The position numbers were made by a program, and so were the translations under genes. A stretch of 29,908 nt of DNA, from the NCBI RefSeq assembly GCF_032854445.1, contig NW_027018411.1:1-29908 (forward strand), in the 5' to 3' direction. The notes under the pieces are model-generated. The model was not told where the DNA came from, did no database searches, and worked only from the letters and a program-made list of their open reading frames with translations. The DNA is from Liolophura sinensis. Its lineage: Eukaryota; Mollusca; Polyplacophora; Chitonida; Chitonidae. Shown here piece after piece: positions 20,573 to 29,896 of the stretch. Numbering within the stretch: position 1 is the stretch's first letter; each line of letters begins with the position of its first letter.

Positions 20573-21121
20573 ATGTGCCCTTCGGTAGCCCAGAAGACGT
20601 CAAATCTTTCGGCTAAGCCCATTTAACTCACCCAGCAATTGTCTTACTTCTAAGTCCAAGACAATCTCAATGTCTTTATCTACGTGTAGAAAAGCCAGAC
20701 CATTTGTACATGAAAAACACAAGGTACTTGATACAGTCTGCTGTAAAAAGTACAACTGAACACTGACCCACTTCAGTAAGGTGCCAAAAGATTCGGAATT
20801 GAGCCAGGCATCGGCAGCTGTTGAAAAATTGCAAATTTCCCTGGTTTCCATGGGGTAAGAGCCGTTGCTGTGCACGTGATTATGACATAAATGATCATTC
20901 ATTTGTCGCTTCAGCCAAAAGTATTGGTCGGAGAGCAACGCGGAATGCACCATTCGATTTCTCGTCACAAAATACGTCGGATTAGCCTTCTACTAGAAGC
21001 ACTGGAACAGTTTTTCCACTTTTGCATTTTTGCCTGGTGTTTTTGTTAATTGAAACCGGCTACACTGTAGTCTGTACAATCGCGACTGGTCATTACTATA
21101 TTCAACTTTTGACTATAAGTT
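20573..21121. repeat. Satellite monomer 38 (cassette B), copy of 26
   Basis: 549 bp. Repeats all private variants of monomer 26, including GTAGAAAAGCC and CTGTAGTCTG. Its end joins directly to a monomer-28 type unit. Confidence 0.97.
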
Positions 21122-21670
21122 ATGTGCCCTTCGGTAGCCCAGAAGACCTGAAAACTTTGGGCTAAGCCCATTTAACTCACCCAGCAATTGCCTTACTTCT
21201 AAGTGCAAGACAATCTCAATGTCTTTATCTACGTGTAGAAAAACCACACCATTTGTACGTGAAAAACACAAGGTACTTGATACAGTCTGCTGTAAAAAGT
21301 ACAACTGACCACAGACCCACATGATTAAGGTGCCAAAAGATCCGGAATTGAGCCAGGTATCGGCAGGGGTTGAAAAATTGCAAATTTCCCTGGTTTCCAT
21401 GAAGTAAGAGCCGTTGCTGTGCACGTGATTATGACATAAAATATCATTCAATTGTCACTACAGCCAAAAGTATTGGTCGGACAGCAACGCGGTTTGCACC
21501 ATTCGATTTATCGTCACAAAATACGTCGGATTAGCCTCTTACCGGCAGCACTGGAACAATTTTTCCAATTTTGCATTTTCACCTGGTCTTTTTGTTAATT
21601 GAAATCGGCTACACTGTACTCTGTACAATCGCGACTGGTCATTACTATATTCAACTTTTGACTATAAGTT
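21122..21670. repeat. Satellite monomer 39 (cassette A), copy of 28
   Basis: 549 bp. CTGAAAACT, CATGATTAAGG, CGGCAGGGG and CATGAAGTAAG as in monomer 28. Private changes are ATAAAATATCATTC, GATTTATCG and CCAATTTTGC. Confidence 0.97.
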
Positions 21671-22219
21671 ATGTGCCCTTCGGTAGCCCAGAAGACGTCA
21701 AATTCTTTGGGCTAAGCCCATTTAACTCACCCAGCAATTGTCTTACTTCTAAGTCCAAGACAATCTCAATGTCTTTATCTACGTGTAGAAAACCACACCA
21801 TTTGTACATGAAAAACACAATGTACTTGATACAGTCTGCTGTAAAAAGTACAACTGAACACTGACCCACTTCAGTAAGGTGCCAAAAGATTGGGAATTGA
21901 GCCAGGCATCGGCAGCTGTTGAAAAATTGCAAATTTCCCTGGTTTCCATGGAGTAAGAGCCGTTGCTGGGCACGTGATTATGACAAAAATGATCATTCAA
22001 TTGTCGCTACAGCCAAAAGTTTTGGTCGGAGAGCAACGCGGATTGTACCATTCGATTTCTCGTCACAAAATACGTCGGATTAGCCTTCTACTAGTAGCAC
22101 TGGAACAGTTTTTCCACTTTTGCATTTTTGCCTGGTCTTTTTGTTAATTGAAATCGGCTACACTGTACTCTGTACAATCGCGACTGGTCATTACTATATT
22201 CAACTTTTGACTATAAGTT
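21671..22219. repeat. Satellite monomer 40 (cassette B), copy of 29
   Basis: 549 bp. One inserted T gives GTCAAATTCTTTGG and shifts the copy offset from 6,036 to 6,037. CACAATGTACTTG is private. Otherwise as monomer 29. Confidence 0.97.
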
Positions 22220-22768
22220 ATGTGCCCTTCGGTAGCTCAGAAGACCTGAAATCTTTGGGCTAAGCCCATTTAACTCACCCAGCAATTGCCTTACTTCTAA
22301 GTGCAAGACAATCTCAATGTCTTTATCTACGTGTAAAAAAACCACACCATTTGTACATAAAAAACACAAGGTACTTGATACAGTCTGCTGTAAAAAGTAC
22401 AACTGAACACTGACCCACTTCAGTAAGGTGCCAAAAGATGCGGAATTGAGCCAGGCATCGGCAGCTGTTGAAAAATTGCAAATTTCCCTGGTTTCCATGG
22501 AGTAAGAGCCGTTGCTGGGCACGTGATTATGACATAATTGATCATTCAATTGTCACTACAGCCAAAAGTATTAGTCGGAGAGCAACGCGATTTGCACCAT
22601 TTGATTTCTCGTCACAAAATACGTCGGATTAGCCTCTTACCAGCAGCACTGGAACAGTTTTTCCACTTTTGCAATTTTACCTGTTCTTTTTGTTAATTGA
22701 AATCGGCTACACTGTACTCTGTACAATCGCGCATGGTCATTACTATATTCAACTTTTGACTATAAGTT
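22220..22768. repeat. Satellite monomer 41 (cassette B), copy of 30
   Basis: 549 bp. GGTAGCTCAG and GTGTAAAAAAACC as in monomer 30. CGCGCATGG replaces CGCGAATGG near the end. Confidence 0.97.
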
Positions 22769-23316
22769 ATGTGCCCTTCGGTAGCCCAGAAGACGTCAAA
22801 TCTTTCGGCTAAGCCCACTTAACTCACCCAGCAATTGTCTTACTTCTAAGTACAAGACAATCTCAATGTCTTTATCTACGTGTAGAAAAAACACACCATT
22901 TGTACGTGAAAAATACAAGGTACTTGATACAGTCTGCTGTAAAAAGTACAACTGAACACTGACCCACTTCAGTAAGGTGCCAAAAGATGCGGAATTGAGC
23001 CAGGCATTGGCAGCTGTTGAAAAATTGCAAATTTCCCTGGTTTCCATGGATTGAGCCGTTGCTGGGCACGTGATTATGACATAAATGATCATTCAATTGT
23101 CACTACAGCCAAAAGTATTGGTCGGAGAACAACGCGGTTTGCACCATTCGATTTGTCGTCACAAAATACGTCGGATTAGCCTCTTACCAGCAGCACTGGA
23201 ACAGTTTTTCCACTTTTGCATTTTTTGCCTGGTCTTTTTGTTAATTGAAATCGGCTACACTGTACTCTGTACAATCGCGACTGGTCATTACTATATTCAA
23301 CTTTTGACTATAAGTT
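22769..23316. repeat. Satellite monomer 42 (cassette B), copy of 31
   Basis: 548 bp. GCCCACTTAAC, GAAAAAACACACC and GGATTGAGCC as in monomer 31, but with the common CTCAATGTCTTT. Confidence 0.97.
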
Positions 23317-23864
23317 ATGTGCCCTTCGGTAGCCCAGAAGACGTCAAATCTTTGGGCTAAGCCCATTTAACTCACCCAGCAATTGCCTTACTTCTAAGTG
23401 CAAGACAATCTCAATGTCTTTATCTACATGTAGAAAAACCACACCATTTGTACGTGAAAAACACAAGGTACTTGATACAGTCTGCTGTAAAAAGTACAAC
23501 TGAACACTGACCCACTTCAGTAAGGTGCCAAAAGATGCGGAATTGAGCCAGGCATCGGCAGCTGTTGAAAAATTGCAAATTTCCCTGGTTTCCATGGAGT
23601 GAGCCGTTGCTGGGCACGTGATTATGACATAAATGATCATTGAATTGTCACTACAGCCAAAAGTATTGGTCGGAGAACAACGCGGTTTGCACCATTCGAT
23701 TTCTCGTCACAAAATACGTCGGATTAGCCTCTTACCAGCAGCACTGGAACAGTTTTTCCACTTTTGCATTTTTAACCTGGTCTTTTTGTTAATTGAAATC
23801 GGCTACACTGTACTCTGTACAATCGCGACTGGTCATTACTATATTCAACTTTTGACTATAAGTT
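23317..23864. repeat. Satellite monomer 43 (cassette B), copy of 32, then junction
   Basis: 548 bp. CTACATGTAG and GAGTGAGCC as in monomer 32. Private ATGATCATTGAATTG and TTTTTAACCTGG. The three-monomer deletion joins it to a monomer-36 type unit. Confidence 0.97.
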
Positions 23865-24413
23865 ATGTGCCCTTCGGTAGCCCAGAAGACCTGAAATCTT
23901 TGGGCTAAGCCCATTTAACTCACCCAGCAATTGCCTTACTTCTAAGTGCAAGACAATCTCAATGTGTTTATCTACGTGTAGAAAAACCACACCATTTGTA
24001 CATAAAAAACACAAGGTACTTGATACAGTCTGCTGTAAAAAGTACAACTGAACACTGACCCACTTCAGTAAGGTGCCAAAAGATGCGGAATTGAGCCAGG
24101 CATCGGCAGCTGTTGAACAATTGCAAATTTCCCTGGTTTCCATGGAGTAAGAGCCGTTGCTGGGCACGTGATTATGACATAATTGATCATTCAATTGTCA
24201 CTACAGCCAAAAGTATTAGTCGGAGAGCAACGCGATTTGCACCATTTGATTTCTCGTCACAAAATACGTCGGATTAGCCTCTTACCAGCAGCACTGGAAC
24301 AGTTTTTCCACTTTTGCAATTTTACCTGTTCTTTTTGTTAATTGAAATCGGCTACACTGTACTCTGTACAATCGCGACTGGTCATTACTATATTCAACTT
24401 TTGACTATAAGTT
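23865..24413. repeat. Satellite monomer 44 (cassette B), copy of 36
   Basis: 549 bp. TTGAACAATTGC and AATGTGTTTATC as in monomer 36. Its second half also matches that of monomer 52, 4,385 bp downstream. Confidence 0.97.
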
Positions 24414-24963
24414 ATGTGCCCTTCGGTAGCCCAGAAGACGTCAAATCTTTGGGCTAAGCCCATTTAACTCACCCAGCAATTGTCTTACTTCTAAGTACAA
24501 GACAATCTCAATGTGTTTATCTACGTGTAGAAAAACCAGACCATTTGTACATGAAAAACACAAGGTACTTGATACAGTCTGCTGTAAAAAGTACAACTGA
24601 CCACAGACCCACATGAATAAGGTGCCAAAAGATTCGGAATTGAGCCAGGTATCGGCAGCTGTTGAAAAATTGCAAATTTCCCTGGTTTCCATGGAGTAAG
24701 AGCCGTTGCTGGGCACGTGATTATGACATAAATGATCATTCAATTGTCACTACAGCCAAAAGTATTGGTCGGAGAACAACGCGGTTTGCACCATTCGATT
24801 TGTCGTCACAAAATACGTCGGATTAGCCTCTTACCAGCAGCACTGGAACAGTTTTTCCACTTTTGCATTTTTTGCCTGGTCTTTTTGTTAATTGAAATCG
24901 GCTACACTGTACTCTGTACAATCGCGACTGGTCATTACTATATTCAACTTTTGACTATAAGTT
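24414..24963. repeat. Satellite monomer 45 (cassette A), copy of 37
   Basis: 550 bp. AGTACAAG, AATGTGTTTATC and cassette A with GATTCGG. It lacks the ACTAGAAC and ACTATGTTC of monomer 37. Related to monomer 53. Confidence 0.97.
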
Positions 24964-25510
24964 ATGTGCCCTTCGGTAGCCCAGAAGACGTCAAATCTTT
25001 GGGCTAAGCCCATTTAACTCACCCAGCAATTGCCTTACTTCTAAGTGCAAGACAATCTCAATGTCTTTATCTACATGTAGAAAAACCACACCATTTGTAC
25101 GTGAAAAACACAAGGTACTTGATACAGTCTGCTGTAAAAAGTACAACTGAACACTGACCCACTTCAGTAAGGTGCCAAAAGATGCGGAATTGAGCCAGGC
25201 ATCGGCAGCTGTTGAAAAATTGCAAATTTCCCTGGTTTCCATGGAGTGAGCCGTTGCTCGGCACGTGATTATGACATAAATGATCATTCATTTGTCACTA
25301 CAGGCAAAAGTATTGGTCGGAGAACAACGCGGTTTGCACCATTCGATTTCTCGTCACAAAATACGTCGGATTAGCCTCTTACCAGCAGCACTGGAACAGT
25401 TTTTCCACTTTTGCATTTTTACCTGGTCTTTTTGTTAATTGAAATCGGCTACACTGTACTCTGTACAATCGCGATTGGTCATTACTATATTCAACTTTTG
25501 ACTATAAGTT
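24964..25510. repeat. Satellite monomer 46 (cassette B, GTGAGCC form)
   Basis: 547 bp. CTACATGTAG as in monomers 32 and 43. Private GTTGCTCGGC and CGCGATTGG, plus CATTCATTTGTC (otherwise only in monomers 26 and 38). Confidence 0.97.
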
Positions 25511-26058
25511 ATGTGCCCTTCGGTAGCCCAGAAGACGTCAAATCTTTGGGCTAAGCCCATTTAACTCACCCAGCAATTGTCTTACTTCTAAGTGCAAGAC
25601 AATCTCAATGTCTTTATCTACGTGTAGAAAAACCACACCATTTGTACATGAAAAACACAAGGTACTTGATACAGTCTGCTGTAAAAAGTACAACTGAACA
25701 CTGACCCACTTCAGTAAGGTGCCAAAAGATGCGGAATTGAGCCAGGCATCGGCAGCTGTTGAAAAATTGCAAATTTCCCTGGTTTCCATGGAGTAAGAGC
25801 CATTGCTGTGCACGTGATTATGACATAAATGATCATTCAATTGTCACTACAGCCAAAAGTATTGGTCGGAGAGCAACGCGGTTTGCACCATTCGATTTCT
25901 CGTCACAAAATACGTCGGATTAGCCACCTACAGGAGCACTGGAACAGTTTTTCCACTTTTGCATTTTTGCCTGGTCTTTTTGTTAATTGAAATCGGCTAC
26001 ACTGTACTCTGTACAATCGCGACTGGTCCTTACTATATTCAACTTTTGACTATAAGTT
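25511..26058. repeat. Satellite monomer 47 (cassette B)
   Basis: 548 bp. GAGCCATTGCTGTGC and ACAGGAGC as in monomer 33, at offset 7,684. The GTC form replaces CTG. Private GCCACCTACAGG and GGTCCTTAC. Confidence 0.97.
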
Positions 26059-26605
26059 ATGTGCCCTTCGGTAGCCCAGAAGACCTGAAATCTTTGGGTC
26101 AAGCCCATTTAACTCACCCAGCAATTGCCTTACTTCTAAGTGCAAGACAATCTCAATGTCTTTATCTACGTGTAGAAAAACCAGACCATTTGTACATAAA
26201 AAACACAAGGTACTTGATACAGTCTGCTGTAAAAAGTACAACTGAACACTGACCCACTTCAGTAAGGTGCCAAAAGATGCGGAATTGAGCCAGGCATTGG
26301 CAGCTGTTGAAAAATTGCAAATTTCCCTGGTTTCCATGGAGTGAGCCGTTGCTGGGCACGTGATTATGACATAAATGATGATTGAATTGTCACTACAGCC
26401 AAAAGTATTGGTCGGAGAACAACGCGGTTTGCACCATTCGATTTCTCGTCACAAAATACGTCGGATTAGCCTCTTACCAGCAGCACTGGAACAGTTTTTC
26501 CACTTTTGCATTTCTACCTGGTCTTTTTGTTAATTGAAATCGGCTACACTGTATTCTGTACAATCGCAACTGGTCATTACTATATTCAACTTTTGACTAT
26601 AAGTT
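26059..26605. repeat. Satellite monomer 48 (cassette B, GTGAGCC form)
   Basis: 547 bp. GGGTCAAG removes the usual plus-strand stop. The first part resembles monomer 34; then GCATTGG, GAGTGAGCC and ATGATGATTGAATTG. Private GTATTCTGTAC and CGCAACTGG. Confidence 0.96.
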
Positions 26606-27153
26606 ATGTGCCCTTCGGTAGCCCAGAAGACGTCAAATCTTTGGGCTAAGCCCATTTAACTCACCCAGCAATTGTCTTACTTCTAAGTGCAAGACAATCT
26701 CAATGTCTTTATCTACGTGTAGAAAACCACACCATTTGTACATGAAAAACACAAGGTACTTGATACAGTCTGCTGTAAAAAGTACAACTGACCACAGACC
26801 CACATGAATAAGGTGCCAAAAGATCCGGAATTGAGCCAGGTATCGGCAGCTGTTGAAAAATTGCAAATTTCCCTGGTTTCCATGGAGTAAGAGCCGTTTC
26901 TGGGCACGTGATTATGACATAAATGATCATTCAATTGTCACTACAGCCAAAAGTATTGGTCAGAGAGCAACGCGGTTTGCACCATTCGATTTGTCGTCAC
27001 AAAATACGTCGGATTAGACTCTTACCAGCAGCACTGGAACAATTTTTCCAATTTTGCATTTTTACCTGGTTTTTTTGTTAATTGAAATCGGCTACACTGT
27101 ACTCTGTACAATCGCGACTGGTCATTACTATATTCAACTTTTGACTATAAGTT
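26606..27153. repeat. Satellite monomer 49 (cassette A)
   Basis: 548 bp. GTAGAAAACC (one A shorter, as in 29 and 40), cassette A with GATCCGG and GTATCGG, GGTCAGAGAGC and GATTTGTCG. The T-rich tract has GGTTTTTTTG. Confidence 0.96.
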
Positions 27154-27700
27154 ATGTGCCCTTCGGTAGCCCAGAACACGTCAAATCTTTCGGTTAAGCC
27201 CATTTAACTCACCCAGCAATTGTCTTACTTCTAAGTCCAAGACAATCTCAATGTCTTTATCTACGTGTAGAAAAACCAGACCATTTGTACATAAAAAACA
27301 CAAGGTACTTGATACAGTCTGCTGTAAAAAGTACAACTGAACACTGACCCACTTCAGTAAGGTGCCAAAAGATGCGGAATTGAGCCAGGCATTGGCAGCT
27401 GTTGAAAAATTGCAAATTTCCCTGGTTTCCATGGAGTGAGCCGTTGCTGGGCACGTGATTATGACATAAATGATCATTGAATTGTCACTACAGCCAAAAG
27501 TTTTGGTCGGAGAACAACGCGGTTTGCACCATTCGATTTCTCGTCACAAAATACGTCGGATTAGCCTCTTACCAGCAGCACTGGAACAGTTTTTCCACTT
27601 TTGCATTTTTACCTGGTCTTTTTGTTAATTGAAATCGGCTACACTGTACTCTGTACAATCGCGACTGGTCATTACTATATTCAACTTTTGACTATAAGTT
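27154..27700. repeat. Satellite monomer 50 (cassette B, GTGAGCC form)
   Basis: 547 bp. GAACACGTC at the two-state site, TTTCGGTTAAG, GCATTGG, GAGTGAGCC, ATCATTGAATTG and AAGTTTTGG. Confidence 0.96.
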
Positions 27701-28249
27701 ATGTGCCCTTCGGTAGCCCAGAAGACGTCAAATCTTTGGGCTAAGCCCATTTAACTCACCCAGCAATTGTCTTACTTCTAAGTGCAAGACAATCTCAATG
27801 TCTTTATCTACGTGTAGAAAAACCACACCATTTGTACATGAAAAACACAAGGTACTTGATACAGTCTGCTGTAAAAAGTACAACTGAACACTGACCCACT
27901 TCAGTAAGGTGCCAAAAGATGCGGAATTGAGCCAGGCATCGGCAGCTGTTGAAAAATTGCAAATTTCCCTGGTTTCCATGGAGTAAGAGCCGTTGCTACG
28001 CACGTGATTATGACATAAATGATCATTGAATTGTCGCTACAGCCAAAACTATTGGTCGGAGAGCAACGCGGATTGCACCATTCGATTTCTCGTCACAAAA
28101 TACATCGGATTAGCCTCTTACTAGTAGCACTGGAACAGTTTTTCCACTTTTGCATTTTTGCCTGGTCTTTTTGTTAATTGAAATCGGCTACACTGTACTC
28201 TGTACAATCGCGACTGGTCATTACTATATTCAACTTTTGACTATAAGTT
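27701..28249. repeat. Satellite monomer 51 (cassette B)
   Basis: 549 bp. The first half is like monomer 33; the second half is like monomer 34 (GCTACGCACG, GCGGATTGC, TTACTAGTAGC). Private CCAAAACTATTGG and ATACATCGG. Confidence 0.96.
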
Positions 28250-28798
28250 ATGTGCCCTTCGGTAGCTCAGAAGACCTGAAATCTTTGGGCCAAGCCCATT
28301 TAACTCACCCAGCAATTGTCTTACTTCTAAGTCCAAGAAAATCTCAATGTCTTTATTTACGTGTAGAAAAACCAGACCATTTGTACATAAAAAACACAAG
28401 GTACTTGATACAGTCTGCTGTAAAAAGTACAACTGAACACTGACCCACTTCAGTAAGGTGCCAAAAGATGCGGAATTGAGCCAGGCATCGGCAGCTGTTG
28501 AAAAATTGCAAATTTCCCTGGTTTCCATGGAGTAAGAGCCGTTGCTGGGCACGTGATTATGACATAATTGATCATTCAATTGTCACTACAGCCAAAAGTA
28601 TTGGTCGGAGAGCAACGCGATTTGAACCATTTGATTTCTCGTCACAAAATACGTCGGATTAGCCTCTTACCAGCAGCACTGGAACAGTTTTTCCACTTTT
28701 GCAATTTTACCTGTTCTTTTTGTTAATTGAAATCGGCTACACTGTACTCTGTACAATCGCGACTGGTCATTACTATATTCAACTTTTGACTATATGTT
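28250..28798. repeat. Satellite monomer 52 (cassette B)
   Basis: 549 bp. The first half matches monomer 35 (GGTAGCTC, GTCCAAGAAAATC, TATTTACG); the second half matches 36 and 44 (CATAATTGATC, GCGATTTG, TGCAATTTTACC). It is a clear recombinant type. Ends with CTATATGTTATG. Confidence 0.96.
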
Positions 28799-29348
28799 AT
28801 GTGCCCTTCGGTAGCCCAGAAGACGTCAAATCTTTCGGCTAAGCCCATTTAACTCACCCAGCAATTGTCTTACTTCTAAGTGCAAGACAATCTCAATGTG
28901 TTTATCTACGTGTAGAAAAACCAGACCATTTGTACATGAAAAACACAAGGTACTTGATACAGTCTGCTGTAAAAAGTACAACTGACCACAGACCCACATG
29001 AATAAGGTGCCAAAAGATCCGGAATTGAGCCAGGTATCGGCAGCTGTTGAAAAATTGCAAATTTCCCTGGTTTCCATGGAGTAAGAGCCGTTGCTGGGCA
29101 CGTGATTATGACATAAATGATCATTCAATTGTCACTACAGCCAAAAGTATTGGTCGGAGAACAACGCGGTTTGCACCATTCGATTTGTCGTCACAAAATA
29201 CGTCGGATTAGCCTCTTACCAGCAGCACTGGAACAGTTTTTCCACTTTTGCATTTTTTGCCTGGTCTTTTTGTTAATTGAAATCGGCTACACTGTACTCT
29301 GTACAATCGCGACTGGTCATTACTATATTCAACTTTTGACTATAAGTT
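28799..29348. repeat. Satellite monomer 53 (cassette A)
   Basis: 550 bp. Related to monomers 37 and 45 (AATGTGTTTATC, GATTTGTCG, TTTTTTGCCTGG) but with TTTCGGCTAAG and AGTGCAAG. Confidence 0.96.
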
Positions 29349-29896
29349 ATGTGCCCTTCGGTAGCCCAGAAGACGTCAAATCTTTGGGCTAAGCCCATTT
29401 AACTCACCCAGCAATTGCCTTACTTCTAAGTGCAAGACAATCTCAATGTCTTTATCTACGTGTAGAAAAACCACACCATTTGTACATGAAAAACACAAGG
29501 TACTTGATACAGTCTTCTGTAAAAAGTACAACTGAACACTGACCCACTTCAGTAAGGTGCCAAAAGATGCGGAATTGAGCCAGGCATCGGCAGCTGTTGA
29601 AAAATTGCAAATTTCCCTGGTTTCCATGGAGTAAGAGCCATTGCTGTGCACGTGATTATGACATAAATGATCATTCAATTGTCACTACAGCCAAAAGTAT
29701 TGGTCGGAGAGCAACGCGGTTTGCACCATCCGATTTCTCGTCACAAAATACGTCGGATTAGCCTCTTACAGGAGCACTGGAACAGTTTTTCCACTTTTGC
29801 ATTTTTGCCTGGTCTTTTTGTTAATTGAAATCGGCTACACTGTACTCTGTACAATCGCGACTGGTCATTACTATATTCAACTTTTGACTATAAGTT
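29349..29896. repeat. Satellite monomer 54 (cassette B)
   Basis: 548 bp. GAGCCATTGCTGTGC and TTACAGGAGC as in monomers 33 and 47. The loop of hairpin 3 reads TCTT. Private CCATCCGATT. Confidence 0.97.

Larger units (their letters stand above)
20551..24963. repeat. Large tandem duplication, copy 2 (monomers 38-45, two internal deletions)
   Basis: Eight monomers that match 26, 28, 29, 30, 31, 32, 36 and 37 in that order. The missing pieces are one monomer (breakpoint 21071-21153) and three monomers (breakpoint 23783-23933). Both losses keep the repeat register exactly. After monomer 45 the sequence passes into monomer 46, as expected for the original continuation of monomer 37. Confidence 0.9.

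Noticed and set aside
263-29678. More than a hundred open reading frames of 60-139 codons on both strands
   Set aside because: They are the same few frames repeated with the satellite unit, overlap antisense, match no family I know, and vary mainly at amino-acid-changing positions. Listing them as genes would be misleading.
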